A stretch of DNA of 52,086 bases from JACRBT01 sp964474285 (GTDB lineage: Bacteria > Chloroflexota > Dehalococcoidia > Tepidiformales > Tepidiformaceae). The notes beneath the pieces were generated by a model. It made no database searches. It saw only the letters and a list, made by a program, of their open reading frames with translations, and had not been told where the DNA came from. The position numbers and the translations under genes were made by a program. Positions 7,093 through 15,949 of this stretch are shown here, piece after piece; position 1 is the stretch's first letter; the number at the start of each line of letters is the position of its first letter. The stretch lies in contig CAYYSD010000007.1 of the NCBI GenBank assembly GCA_964474285.1, positions 1-52,086 of the forward strand, in the 5' to 3' direction.

Positions 7093-9440
7093 AGGCTTGG
7101 CCCTGCGGCGTAGACCGGCTCGTCGCCGGTTATGCCCGCGGCATAGAGGCCGGCGATTTCTGCTTCCGTGAGCCCGAGGAGCCCCGAGAAGACGTCGTGA
7201 TTGTGCTCGGCGAAGAGCGGGGCGGGGCGGTGGAGTGCGGCCGGTGTGGACTCCAGGCGCCAGGCAAATCCGGGGTAGTGCAGAGTTCCGGCTCGCGGGT
7301 GGCGGACCCGCAAGAAGAAGTCACGATCGTTGAGGTGGTTATCGGTGAACAGTTCCCAGTTGGCCATGATGGGGGCCGCAGGGACGCCCACGGCCTGGAG
7401 TCGCTCGGCGGCTGCATTGTGATCGAGGGCGCGTGCCCAGGCAGCGAACGCTTCTCGCGCGCCTTCAGCCGGGCGGCCCGACGCGAACAACGCGGGCGCT
7501 CCGATGGCCGTGCCCAGCGCCGCGACCTCAGTCGGCGAGAAGCAGGAGACGGCGAGCCAGCAATCCGTCCCCGCAGAACGGAAGGTGCCCCCGAACAGCC
7601 CGGCGCCCCACCGATCCCCGGACGGCTCGGGCGTGTCGCCTGTCGCGGCATGTTGGAGAATGGGTTCGGCGAAGAACGGGAGCGCGGCTTCGAGCAGCGA
7701 GAGGTCGATCCACTGGCCCTGGCCGGTGCGGCGGCGGCTGTGAAGCGCCGCGAGCACCGCGACGGCGGCGTGATTGCCGGCGAGCGGGTCCGCATAGAAG
7801 CTGCCCGTGCCGAAGAATTCGCCCGGGCCATAGCCGAGGATGCTGGCCAGGCCGCTGACGGTCTCGATGTTGCTGCCGAAGGCGGAGTAGTTGCGCTCCG
7901 GGCCGGTGGCGCCGTAGCCGGAAAGCGAGCACATGACGAGGCCGGGGTTGACCGCCCGCAACGACTCGAAGTCCAGGCCCAGCTGGCCCATCACGCGGAC
8001 GGCGTTGTTCTCGATGAGCACGTCGGATTCGGCGACGAGCTTGAGGAACGTCTCGCGGCCGGCCGGCTTCGCCAGGTCGAGGCAGATGGCCCGCTTGTTG
8101 CGGGTGAGCTTGTTGAAGTAGCCACTGCGGTGGTAGTGCTCGGGCCAGAGTTCGCCGGCGATGGGCACGAGCGAACGCGTGGCAGGCTTCGTCTGGAGTT
8201 CGACTTTGATGACGTCCGCGCCGAGGTCTGCGAAGTGCCTGCCACCGATGGGGCCGGCCCAGTGGGCGGTGCACTCGATCACCCGGAGGCCGGCGAGCGG
8301 ACCGGAGCGGGCAGGGGCGCCCGGCTGCTGTGGGGCGGGCACAGCCGCATTCGCCCAGCGGAACTCGGGATGGCAGACCGGGCCTGTGTGTTGCCCGGGC
8401 GAAGGCGCCGGCCCGTGGTTTTCGCAGGGGGTGCCGGTGAGGCGGTAGGGGAAGCCCGGTCCGCGCAGGTTCTGGCCGCCAGCTTCGACTGTGCGGAACC
8501 AATCGCGAGCGACGAGCTGGGCGTTGCCGACGACGTCCTCGATGGTATTGACCGGGCTGATGGCGATACGCAGTTCCTGGGCAGCGTGGTAGATCTCGGC
8601 TTTCGTGCGCGTGGCAGTCCACTCTTCCAGGGCAGCGAAGATGGTGGGGAAGTTCTCCCACCAACCGGCAGGAGTCTGGAGCGCCTCGTTTTCCAGGAGG
8701 TCGTGCCGATCGATGAGAACGAAGAGGTTTGGGTAGACCGCGAGGTTGAAGAGGTAGACGAAGCCATCGGCGCATTTCGCATAAAGGCTGCCGGTGCGGC
8801 GCTGCACATTGCCTTCGTGCGTCCAGGAGGTGGTGAGCCAGGCGTGGTCGTTGAGTACGGCCTCCTGGTGGGAGACTTCGATGCGCTGGCCCTCCCCGGA
8901 CTGGCGGGCGTGCCAGAGTGCGGAGAGGGCGGCGATGGCCCCGTGGAGGCCGGCGTGCATCTCGGCCTGGTGGCCGGGAAGGGCGAGCGGTTCGCGGGCA
9001 GGGTCGCCGGCGATGTAGAAGTAACCGCTCGTGGCCCACTCGGTGAATGGAGTCGTCTTCCAGGCGGCGCGTTCGCCGGAGCGGCCGTAGGGCGTGAGTG
9101 AGAGGATCACGGCGCGGGGATTGGTTGCCTTTACCGCGGCCTCGAAGGCATCGGCCGCATCGCCCCGTGTGGAGTGAAACACGATGTCCGCATGGGCCAG
9201 GATGGCGGGCAGACGGGGGTCGTCGTTGCCCATCTCCACACCGAGTTTGCCGGCGTTCAGCCAGGCGAAGACGGCGCTCTCACCTTCCACCATGACGGGC
9301 CCGGCACGCATGGGGTCGCCACCGGGCGGTTCCACCTTGATGACCTGGGCGCCGAGGTCCGAGAGGAGTCGCCCGGCGTAGGCAACGGCCGCTCCAGCTC
9401 CACATTCCACCGCCACGACATCCGCCAGTGCGCCCTGCAT
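7089..9440 (-). CDS. Double-length CaiB/BaiF family (class III) CoA-transferase
   Basis: A 783-aa protein made of two complete class III CoA-transferase halves, about residues 1-365 and 380-783, joined by a Pro/Ala linker (PAPQQPGAPA). Family members move CoA between acyl groups through an aspartyl-CoA intermediate. Each half starts with the family pattern (LLSDLGAQVIKVEPPGGD near 25; HFADLGADVIKVELQ near 402). In the C-terminal half the likely catalytic Asp is D551 (FYADPLAGNHA). In the N-terminal half the matching site is Glu160 (HQAEMHAGLHG), so that half may be inactive or altered. Most class III enzymes are about 400-aa interlocked dimers; here the pair is fused. Acyl substrate unknown. 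A TACAAT -10 on the minus strand lies about 50 bases upstream. Confidence 0.9.
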   Translation of the reverse strand: MQGALADVVAVECGAGAAVAYAGRLLSDLGAQVIKVEPPGGDPMRAGPVMVEGESAVFAWLNAGKLGVEMGNDDPRLPAILAHADIVFHSTRGDAADAFEAAVKATNPRAVILSLTPYGRSGERAAWKTTPFTEWATSGYFYIAGDPAREPLALPGHQAEMHAGLHGAIAALSALWHARQSGEGQRIEVSHQEAVLNDHAWLTTSWTHEGNVQRRTGSLYAKCADGFVYLFNLAVYPNLFVLIDRHDLLENEALQTPAGWWENFPTIFAALEEWTATRTKAEIYHAAQELRIAISPVNTIEDVVGNAQLVARDWFRTVEAGGQNLRGPGFPYRLTGTPCENHGPAPSPGQHTGPVCHPEFRWANAAVPAPQQPGAPARSGPLAGLRVIECTAHWAGPIGGRHFADLGADVIKVELQTKPATRSLVPIAGELWPEHYHRSGYFNKLTRNKRAICLDLAKPAGRETFLKLVAESDVLIENNAVRVMGQLGLDFESLRAVNPGLVMCSLSGYGATGPERNYSAFGSNIETVSGLASILGYGPGEFFGTGSFYADPLAGNHAAVAVLAALHSRRRTGQGQWIDLSLLEAALPFFAEPILQHAATGDTPEPSGDRWGAGLFGGTFRSAGTDCWLAVSCFSPTEVAALGTAIGAPALFASGRPAEGAREAFAAWARALDHNAAAERLQAVGVPAAPIMANWELFTDNHLNDRDFFLRVRHPRAGTLHYPGFAWRLESTPAALHRPAPLFAEHNHDVFSGLLGLTEAEIAGLYAAGITGDEPVYAAGPSL

Positions 9441-9489
9441 TCGAACCCCCGTCGTGCCCGGCCCGTGAGTGAAGAGGCCGTTGGGAGCG

Positions 9490-9495
9490 ATTGTA
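9490..9495 (-). promoter_or_regulatory. -10 element for the CoA-transferase operon
   Basis: TACAAT on the minus strand would start RNA near 9483, giving a leader of about 43 bases that includes GGGGG just before the ATG at 9440. No good -35 is visible. Confidence 0.4.
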
Positions 9496-9528
9496 ACGGA
9501 GGCCGGACCAACGCCCTGCCAGTGTGCC

Positions 9529-9534
9529 TATACT
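9529..9534 (+). promoter_or_regulatory. -10 element directly before otsA
   Basis: TATACT ends 6 bases before ATG 9541. A transcript from here would begin at or next to the start codon, so otsA may be leaderless. No convincing -35 box and no ribosome binding site are seen. Confidence 0.5.
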
Positions 9535-9540
9535 TGAGTG

Positions 9541-11016
9541 ATGGGGCTTCGTCGAACTGTCATTCTCGCCAACCGCGCCTTCGTCGATCACCATGCACCG
9601 CCCGGGGAGGGAATGGCGGAGCCGATCACGAGCGGCGGGCTGCTCGCCGCGCTGCGTTCCGTGGTGAGCCCGTGGAACGGCGGGAGCGGAGCAACGTGGA
9701 TCGGCGTGGGGAAGGGCAGATTCGACGACGCCTGGGTGGACGACGAAGGCTTTGAGTTCATCCCGATCGAACAGGGCGTCGTACGGCACCGCCGACTGTT
9801 CGTTTCAGCAGATGACTGGGCCGGGCACTATTCGATGGTGGCGAACGCGTTCCTCTGGCCGCTGCTCCACCTTGCGCGGCTTCCGTTGCCGGAGGTCACG
9901 GGCTACTACCCGTCGCCGCGGAGCCCGGACGAGCGTTCGTGGGAAGCCTACGAGCGTGTGAACGCTGCTTTTGCCGCGGCGGCACAGGCCGAAGGGCCTG
10001 CAACCGTCACGTGGATCCATGACTACCACCTCGCGCTCGCGCCGGCCAGGCTACGCGCGATGGGCCATGCATCGCCCATCGGCTTCTTCCTGCACACAAC
10101 GTTCCCAGACCCGGACATGGTGGAGCGCGAGTGTGACGCGCGCGGACAGCAATTGTTCCGCCGGACCTGGGAGGGGATGCTCGGCGCGGACCGAGTGGGG
10201 CTTCAATCCGAGCCGGATGTCGAGCGGTTCATCGAGACGTCGCTGCGCTACGGGGCGCGCGCGGTGGAGGGCGGCATCGAGTGTGGCGGCCGGCGGATCG
10301 CCGTGGGCGCGCATCCTATCGGCATCGATGAGCGCCCGGCGGCTGAAACCGGGCCGCCGGCGTTGCCTGAGGTGGCCAGGCCGGCGCTGGCGGTGGCGGA
10401 GAGGGGCGTTCCACTCGTCGTGGGCCTGGAGCGGACGGACTACACCAAGGGCATTCCCGAGCGGCACCGGGCCATCGCGCGCGCGTTCGACCGGGGCGGG
10501 CGGTTCGCCTACCTGGGCGTGAGCGCGCCAACTCGGGAGCATGTTCCGGGCTACGGTGCCCTACGCGAGGCAGTGGAGAGCACCGCCACGGAGGCGGCCG
10601 CTGCCGCCAGGGACGCTGGCGGCTATTTCCGGTGGAGCCACCATAGCCTCACCTGGGGTGAGGTGACGGCGCTGCTGGAGCGCGCGGACGCGGTCTTCAC
10701 GTCGTCGTTGGCAGATGGGCTGAACCTGGTGCCGCTGCAGGCGGTATTGGCGCAGGCCGGGCGGCCGGAGGCAGAACGCGGGGTGGTGGTGGCCGGGCGC
10801 GACGCGGGCATCTCTTCGGTTTACGCTGAGTATGAGGGTGAGGGGCTCATCATCGTCGAGCCAACCGACGCCGATGCGATGCTCGGCGCGGTCTTCCGGG
10901 CAACAACACCGACGACCCGGCGAATCAGCGACCGCTTCGTCGCGGCAGTCCGGGCGAACGGCGCCCGAGCCTGGGCGGAGTCATTCCTTACGGACCTGGA
11001 GTCGACATTTTGCTGA
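9541..11016 (+). CDS. otsA: Trehalose-6-phosphate synthase (GT20)
   Basis: Glycosyltransferase of 491 aa that joins glucose from a nucleotide sugar to glucose-6-phosphate, giving trehalose-6-phosphate. GT20 landmarks are in order: the N-terminal LANRAF, VTWIHDYHLALAPARLR, IGFFLHTTFPDPDM, GLERTDYTKGIPERH (the LDYTKG motif of the family) and DGLNLVPLQAVLAQAG near the C-terminus. Length fits bacterial OtsA. ATG 9541 is preferred over GTG 9538 because it fits the nearby TATACT. The gene overlaps the otsB start by 7 bases, so the two-step trehalose pathway is made as a unit, probably for osmotic or desiccation protection. Confidence 0.93.
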   Translation: MGLRRTVILANRAFVDHHAPPGEGMAEPITSGGLLAALRSVVSPWNGGSGATWIGVGKGRFDDAWVDDEGFEFIPIEQGVVRHRRLFVSADDWAGHYSMVANAFLWPLLHLARLPLPEVTGYYPSPRSPDERSWEAYERVNAAFAAAAQAEGPATVTWIHDYHLALAPARLRAMGHASPIGFFLHTTFPDPDMVERECDARGQQLFRRTWEGMLGADRVGLQSEPDVERFIETSLRYGARAVEGGIECGGRRIAVGAHPIGIDERPAAETGPPALPEVARPALAVAERGVPLVVGLERTDYTKGIPERHRAIARAFDRGGRFAYLGVSAPTREHVPGYGALREAVESTATEAAAAARDAGGYFRWSHHSLTWGEVTALLERADAVFTSSLADGLNLVPLQAVLAQAGRPEAERGVVVAGRDAGISSVYAEYEGEGLIIVEPTDADAMLGAVFRATTPTTRRISDRFVAAVRANGARAWAESFLTDLESTFC

Positions 11017-11795
11017 CACTCGAAGCGCGCGACAGCCTGCGCGAACTGGCGGGAGCCCGAGGCCCCCTCCTCATCGCAACCGACCTGGACGGCACGCTGG
11101 CCCCCATTGTGCCTTCCGCATCGCAGGCGCGCGTCCCTCCGGGAGCGTTGGCCGTGCTCGACCGGCTGGCGGGAGCGGCGCGCGTCGCGGTCATCACCGG
11201 CCGGGATTTGAACACTGCGCGGCGGATGGTCACCGGCGAGAACGTTGTGGTCGTCGGCAGCCATGGGCTCGAAGCGTCGTTCGCGCACGATTTGCTGCCC
11301 GGACTCGACCGGGTAGCGCTTGCCGGCGCCCTGGAGCGGGTAGAGCAGACGGTGATGTCGCGCGTGCCGAGCGCATTCCTGCACATCGAACGGAAGTCGA
11401 TCTCGACCGCGTTTCACTATCGGCGAGCTCCCGAATTGGAGCAGGAGCTGCGGCAATGCCTGGCGGGCCTGCCGGATGGCCTGCGGCTACGCGAAGGACG
11501 GATGGTGCTCGAAGTGCTGCCGAACGCGAACGGCGGCAAGGACGTCGCGATGCTGGCGCTGGTTTCGCACTACAAGGCGCACAGCGTCCTGTGCATGGGC
11601 GACGACCTGACCGACGCGCAGATGTTCCGGGCGGCCCGCGGACTTCGGGACCAGGGGAAGACGGTTGTGGTGGCGGGCGTGATGGCGGGGCCGGAGACCG
11701 CGCCTGAGATTATCGAGCTATCGGATGTTCTCTTGCGCTCGACGGATGAGGCGCTGGAAGCGCTGGAGACTGTGGCCCGGGCGCTGGGCGTGTAG
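11010..11795 (+). CDS. otsB: Trehalose-6-phosphate phosphatase
   Basis: HAD-superfamily phosphatase of 261 aa that removes phosphate from trehalose-6-phosphate. HAD motif I is ATDLDGTLAPI with Asp25 (nucleophile) and Asp27. VITGRDL follows near residue 65, and the Mg-binding motif is CMGDDLTDAQMF near 202. The TTG start at 11010 lies inside the end of otsA and is the only start that keeps motif I; overlap implies translational coupling. Standard length for OtsB. Confidence 0.93.
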   Translation: MLTLEARDSLRELAGARGPLLIATDLDGTLAPIVPSASQARVPPGALAVLDRLAGAARVAVITGRDLNTARRMVTGENVVVVGSHGLEASFAHDLLPGLDRVALAGALERVEQTVMSRVPSAFLHIERKSISTAFHYRRAPELEQELRQCLAGLPDGLRLREGRMVLEVLPNANGGKDVAMLALVSHYKAHSVLCMGDDLTDAQMFRAARGLRDQGKTVVVAGVMAGPETAPEIIELSDVLLRSTDEALEALETVARALGV

Positions 11796-11940
11796 CGCGG
11801 CGAGCTGAGTCACCGGCGGATTTTGGGTGGCACATGACCCTGGCCGTCCCCGCGCGATTCAATACGCTCTTTGCATGCAGCCGGCGACAATCTAGCGTCT
11901 GCCAGATTCAGGCGCACCCCGAAAAAAGTGAATGAGCGTT

Positions 11941-11978
11941 CAATATACCCCGGAGATGTATTGACCCTGATTAATCAG
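11941..11978 (+). promoter_or_regulatory. Candidate operators overlapping the importer promoter
   Basis: A perfect 12-base palindrome, CTGATTAATCAG (11967-11978), fills the spacer between the -35 and -10 boxes. A second, imperfect inverted repeat, CAATATA (11941-11947) with TGTATTG (11957-11963), overlaps the -35 box. A repressor bound at either would block RNA polymerase. No regulator gene is adjacent. Confidence 0.5.
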
Positions 11979-11989
11979 AAGCGTATACC
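11961..11989 (+). promoter_or_regulatory. Promoter of the ABC importer operon
   Basis: TTGACC (11961-11966), a 17-base spacer and TATACC (11984-11989) form a near-consensus sigma-70 promoter. RNA would start near 11996, with a leader of about 76 bases before ATG 12072. The surrounding gap (11796-12071) is clearly richer in A+T than the rest of the window. Confidence 0.7.
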
Positions 11990-12071
11990 AAGCGCAGCTT
12001 TGGATGAGTATCGATGCGGAGAAGCAATCCCATCGACGGAAATTATACGTATCCATTGCAGGAGGGTCATC

Positions 12072-13901
12072 ATGCGGGAAGTTAACTACTGGACCAGGCG
12101 AATTACGAGGCGGCGAGCGATTTCCGGAGCGGGAGTTGCGGGGCTTGGCGCGGCCAGCATGGCGCTCGTGGGCTGTGGCGGGGGGGACGACGAGGAGGCC
12201 GAAGACACACGGCCGATCGAAGTCAAGCAAGAAGAAGTTCAGAGCATCCTCAGCAAGCGGGAAGACACGTCGTCGAAGGCGGTCAAGGGCGCGATCATCG
12301 AGAGCTACACGACAGCCGGTCCGACCAACCTGGACCCGCTTTCTTCGCCGTCGTTTACGGCGAATGTGGTCGGCAACTGGATGTACCCGAAGCTCGTGAA
12401 GTATAAGCCGGGCTATCGCGTCCCCTCGGTGGGCGAAATCGAGCCGTATCTTGCGACGAGCTGGGAGCAGCCGGAGCCCACGAAGATCACATTCAAGCTG
12501 CGCGCGAACGCGGTGTGGGACGAGCGAGCGCCGACGAACAAGCGCGCTGTGGATGCCCAGGACGTGGTCTTCTCCTGGGAGAAGTTCGCCAGCAAGGCGG
12601 TCGAGCGCAAGTCACTGGCAGCTTCGGCCGAGCCGACGGCCCCGATTCTGAAGGTCGAAGCGCCGGACAAGACCACGGTCACGATGACGCTCGCGTACCC
12701 TTACGCACCGCTGCTCTCGCTGCTGGCGTACTCGCGGAACCTGCAGATCATGCCGCGTGAATCGGAAGGCGGCTTCGACCCGCGCAACGAAACGCGCGGC
12801 GCCGGCCCATACATTCTCGAGAATTACCAGCCGAACGTCCGGCTGGAATACCGCCGGAACAAGAACTACTGGGACACGGACAAGATCCTGAACGACGGGG
12901 TCAACTTCCCCATCATCCCGGAATATGCGGCGGGCCTCGCCCAGTTCAAGGCGAGCAAGATCGGAAACTTCGCCGTCCGCCAGGAAGACATCATCGCGAC
13001 GAAGAAGGACCTGCCTCAGCTCGAGCTGGACCAGGCGGCGTTCACCCGCGGTCAGAGCATGCTCTACTTCGGTCTGCGGCCCGGTTCGCCGTTCCGCGAC
13101 CCGCGCGTGCGCCAGGCCGTGTCGATGATGGTGGACCGCAACCTGTTCCTGGACACGTTCAACGACCTGACCAAGTTCAAGGCCGAGGGCTACCCGGCCC
13201 AGGCGCGGTGGCACACCCACATGTCATCGGGGTGGGAGGGCTATTGGGAGGACCCAACCGGCACGGGCCTCGGTGACGCGGCGAAGGTGTTCCAGTACAA
13301 CGTGGCGGAGGCAAAGAAGCTCCTGGCCGCGGCCGGTTTTGCGAACGGGCTGGAGGCCGAGTTCGCGTACATCTCGACGGGCGAGTATGGCACCACCTTC
13401 CCCAAGCAGGGCGAAGTGCTCAAGGGCATGCTGGAAGAAGGCGGCGCCTTCAAACTCAAGCTGGTGAATCCGAACTACCAGACGGATTACCTTCCGAAGT
13501 ATTACTACGCGAAGGGCGACTTCAACGGTATCGCCTGGGGCGCCACCACGCAGTTCCCCGAAATCGACCAGTACCTCACCGCCTACTTCCACTCGAAGGG
13601 CGCCCGACAGAAGTCGACCTTCATGGGGACCGACGGCATCGATACGAAGTCGGACCAGATGCTGGAGGCGCAGCGCAAGGAACTCGACGCGAACAAGCGC
13701 AAAGCGATGATCAAGGATTGGCAGAAGTACGCCGCGACCTGGTGTCCGCAGGTGCTTTCGCCCGGGCAGGCGGCATTGTTCTCGCTGTCCTGGCCGTGGC
13801 GTTCCAACGACGGCGTCTTCCGAGCCTGGGACGCGGAGTCCGACCGGCCCGTTAGCACCGAGACCATGATCTGGTTCGACAAGAGCAAGTATTCGGGCTA
13901 G
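12072..13901 (+). CDS. ABC transporter substrate-binding lipoprotein, family 5 (peptide/nickel type)
   Basis: Extracytoplasmic solute receptor of 609 aa for a DppA/OppA-type importer. The N-terminus combines a Tat-like motif (TRRRAISGAG, Arg13-Arg15) with a lipobox (ALVGC, Cys35), followed by an acidic flexible segment (GGGDDEEAEDT). The SBP_5 core shows the family pattern of an extended ligand-binding domain, with GAGPYILENYQPNVRLEYRR near 243-262 and FRDPRVRQAVSMMVDRNLF near 338-356. ATG 12072 is chosen because GGAGG lies 6 bases upstream. It is larger than most family members (about 520-550 aa). First gene of the operon, followed by an attenuator-like hairpin and two permeases. Ligand unknown: oligopeptide, nickel chelate or other. 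Confidence 0.9.
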   Translation: MREVNYWTRRITRRRAISGAGVAGLGAASMALVGCGGGDDEEAEDTRPIEVKQEEVQSILSKREDTSSKAVKGAIIESYTTAGPTNLDPLSSPSFTANVVGNWMYPKLVKYKPGYRVPSVGEIEPYLATSWEQPEPTKITFKLRANAVWDERAPTNKRAVDAQDVVFSWEKFASKAVERKSLAASAEPTAPILKVEAPDKTTVTMTLAYPYAPLLSLLAYSRNLQIMPRESEGGFDPRNETRGAGPYILENYQPNVRLEYRRNKNYWDTDKILNDGVNFPIIPEYAAGLAQFKASKIGNFAVRQEDIIATKKDLPQLELDQAAFTRGQSMLYFGLRPGSPFRDPRVRQAVSMMVDRNLFLDTFNDLTKFKAEGYPAQARWHTHMSSGWEGYWEDPTGTGLGDAAKVFQYNVAEAKKLLAAAGFANGLEAEFAYISTGEYGTTFPKQGEVLKGMLEEGGAFKLKLVNPNYQTDYLPKYYYAKGDFNGIAWGATTQFPEIDQYLTAYFHSKGARQKSTFMGTDGIDTKSDQMLEAQRKELDANKRKAMIKDWQKYAATWCPQVLSPGQAALFSLSWPWRSNDGVFRAWDAESDRPVSTETMIWFDKSKYSG

Positions 13902-13916
13902 CCCAATCCACACCAG

Positions 13917-13945
13917 GGGGCCGGGACGAGTGTCTCGGCCCCTTT
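13917..13945 (+). terminator. Attenuator-like stem-loop between binding protein and permease
   Basis: GGGGCCGGGA (13917-13926) pairs with TCTCGGCCCC (13933-13942), with one G-U pair, and is followed by TTT. Such hairpins after a binding-protein gene usually lower expression of the membrane components by partial termination or protect the upstream RNA end. Confidence 0.7.
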
Positions 13946-13963
13946 GCGAGCCAGGAGCGATCC

Positions 13964-14923
13964 GTGAGCAGATACATCGTCCAACGTTTGATCCTCGCCG
14001 GCCTGACCCTAGTCCTCGTTTCGATGTTCGTCTTCACGCTGCTGCGGGTTGTCGTGCCAGCGTTTTATGGCGACGCCGTGGATCTCGCGACCGGAGAAGC
14101 CGGGCGGGCGGATCCCGAACTTACCGAGCAGTTGCGCGACGAATATGGGCTCAGCGGGAACCTGGTGTTCTCCTATCTGGAGTGGGCCGGCAACGTCCTC
14201 CGCGGAGACCTTGGCGAGTCACTGCTGGACGGCCGTCCTGTGACGGATGAGATTCGCGCCAGGATCGCGGTCTCGTTCGAGCTGGGGATGGTTGGCTTGC
14301 TCTCTGGACTCGTCTTCTCCGTGCCAATGGGAATCGCGGCAGCCATCGCCCAGGACCGTTGGCCGGACTACTTCCTGAGGACGCTCGCCATCCTCCTCGG
14401 GGCCATCCCGGGGTTCTGGATCGCGATCATGATCATCACGTTCGGATCGCTCTGGTTCCACTGGGCGCCGCCGCTGGACTTCCGCTACCTCACGGAAGAC
14501 CCATGGGCGCATATCAAGATCATGATCTTGCCGGCTCTGCTCATCGGGCTGACGCCGAGCGCGGGACTGGTCCGGCTGGTGCGAACGCAAATGCTCGAAG
14601 TGCTTCGGCAGGACTACATCCGGACGGCACACGCGAAAGGCCTGACCGAGCGCACGGTGATCACGCGGCACGCCCTGCGCAACAGCCTGATCCCGGTGGT
14701 CACTGTGATCGGTTTGAGCCTTCCCGGCCTGGTTGCGGGAACGGCGATTTTCGAAGCGATCTTCACGCTCCCGGGCATGGGTCAATACCTGGTGAGTTCG
14801 GTTGGCAGGCTGGACCTCCCGGTCTTGATGTCCACAAATCTCATCTTCGCGTTCCTCATCGTGCTCTCAAATCTCCTCGTGGACCTTTCCTATCCACTCC
14901 TCGATCCCAGGATCAGGTATTAA
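13964..14923 (+). CDS. ABC transporter permease, DppB/OppB type
   Basis: Inner-membrane permease of 319 aa, first half of the translocation channel. It starts MSRYIVQRLILAGLTLVLVS, the typical first helix of DppB, and has about six membrane segments. The coupling (EAA-like) loop is around 215-250, with DYIRTAHAKGLTERTVI followed by HALRNSLIPVVTVIG; EAIFTLPGMG follows near 260. GTG 13964 has GGAG 7 bases upstream. The next permease begins 3 bases after its stop. Confidence 0.93.
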   Translation: MSRYIVQRLILAGLTLVLVSMFVFTLLRVVVPAFYGDAVDLATGEAGRADPELTEQLRDEYGLSGNLVFSYLEWAGNVLRGDLGESLLDGRPVTDEIRARIAVSFELGMVGLLSGLVFSVPMGIAAAIAQDRWPDYFLRTLAILLGAIPGFWIAIMIITFGSLWFHWAPPLDFRYLTEDPWAHIKIMILPALLIGLTPSAGLVRLVRTQMLEVLRQDYIRTAHAKGLTERTVITRHALRNSLIPVVTVIGLSLPGLVAGTAIFEAIFTLPGMGQYLVSSVGRLDLPVLMSTNLIFAFLIVLSNLLVDLSYPLLDPRIRY

Positions 14924-14926
14924 GCC

Positions 14927-15859
14927 ATGGCAGAAAGTTCGGCAGTCTCCTCACTCGACTTTGGACCGCAGTATCGGACCGAGCGGCCGTTCCCGGTGCG
15001 CGTGGTTCGAACCATCGCCCACTTCGCCCGGAAGAAGCCTCTCGGTTTCTTCGGGGCGCTGATGGTCCTCGGATTTCTGTTCGCGGCAGTCTTTGCGGAA
15101 CAGCTCGCACCATACGATCCGTCCAAGTTGGACCTCAAGAACCGGTTCGCGCCGTTTGACCTCACATCGAGCCACCCGCTGGGAACCGACGCGACGGGCA
15201 AGGATGTCCTTTCACGGTTGCTCCACGGCGCACGCATCTCGATGTTTGTCGGCTTCGGCGCCATCGCGATCAGCGAAATCGGGGCGGTCAGCATCGGCGT
15301 CATTTCGGGGTATGTCGGCGGCTGGTTCGACAAGGTGACGCAGCGGCTGGTGGACGCGTGGCTGGCCATGCCCGGCCTGATCATCCTGATCACGTTCCTC
15401 GGAATCGCCAAGCGGACGCCAAGCGTGGATCTGTTGTGGGCGATGGTGGTGGCCATCGGCATCCTGGGAATCCCGGGACGTTCGCGTCTCTTTCGTTCGC
15501 AGGTGTTGACCTTGAAGCAGGCCGCGTACGTGGAGGCCGCGAGGAGCCTGGGAGCAAGCGGGCCACGGATCGTCTGGAAGTGCATGATCCCGAACGTGCT
15601 TCCGCTGCTCCTCGTGAGCGCGACGACGGGCCTCGGCGCGGTGATCCTCACCGAGGCCAGCCTGAGCTTCCTCGGCTTCGGGCCGGCCGGCAAGCCCTCC
15701 TGGGGCCAGATGTTGAGCATCGACGGGCGCGAGTCGTTCCTCAATCAGTGGGGCCTGGCGGTGTGGCCAGGTGTGTGTATCGCAGCGACGGTGTTCGGAT
15801 TCAACATCTTCGGCGATGCGCTTCGGGATGTGCTCGACCCGCGTCTGCGCGCCCGCTAG
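14927..15859 (+). CDS. ABC transporter permease, DppC/OppC type
   Basis: Partner permease of 310 aa. The OppC-type N-terminal helix (GFFGALMVLGFLFAAVFAEQ) is followed by the conserved HPLGTDATGKDVLSRLLHGAR segment, five further helices and the coupling motif VEAARSLGASGPRIVWKCMI. EASLSFLGFG matches the family. Length is normal. No ATP-binding genes (DppD/DppF type) follow; the operon ends at a strong hairpin, so the ATPases must be elsewhere. Confidence 0.93.
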   Translation: MAESSAVSSLDFGPQYRTERPFPVRVVRTIAHFARKKPLGFFGALMVLGFLFAAVFAEQLAPYDPSKLDLKNRFAPFDLTSSHPLGTDATGKDVLSRLLHGARISMFVGFGAIAISEIGAVSIGVISGYVGGWFDKVTQRLVDAWLAMPGLIILITFLGIAKRTPSVDLLWAMVVAIGILGIPGRSRLFRSQVLTLKQAAYVEAARSLGASGPRIVWKCMIPNVLPLLLVSATTGLGAVILTEASLSFLGFGPAGKPSWGQMLSIDGRESFLNQWGLAVWPGVCIAATVFGFNIFGDALRDVLDPRLRAR

Positions 15860-15878
15860 CAAGATCGCGCGGGACGGA

Positions 15879-15910
15879 GGGGCGAACGGCCACCGGCCTC
15901 GCCCCCGTTT
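15879..15910 (+). terminator. Terminator hairpin after the importer operon
   Basis: GGGGCGA (15879-15885) pairs with TCGCCCC (15899-15905), and GGCC (15888-15891) with GGCC (15895-15898), leaving a two-base bulge and a three-base loop; CGTTTGT follows. Confidence 0.65.
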
Positions 15911-15949
15911 GTCCCCGTCCGGCAACCGGCGGGAACCGATGATCCATGT

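Noticed and set aside
7197..9101. A 634-codon open frame on the plus strand opposite the CoA-transferase
   Set aside because: It is the antisense shadow of a well-recognised family; its product has no recognisable domain.
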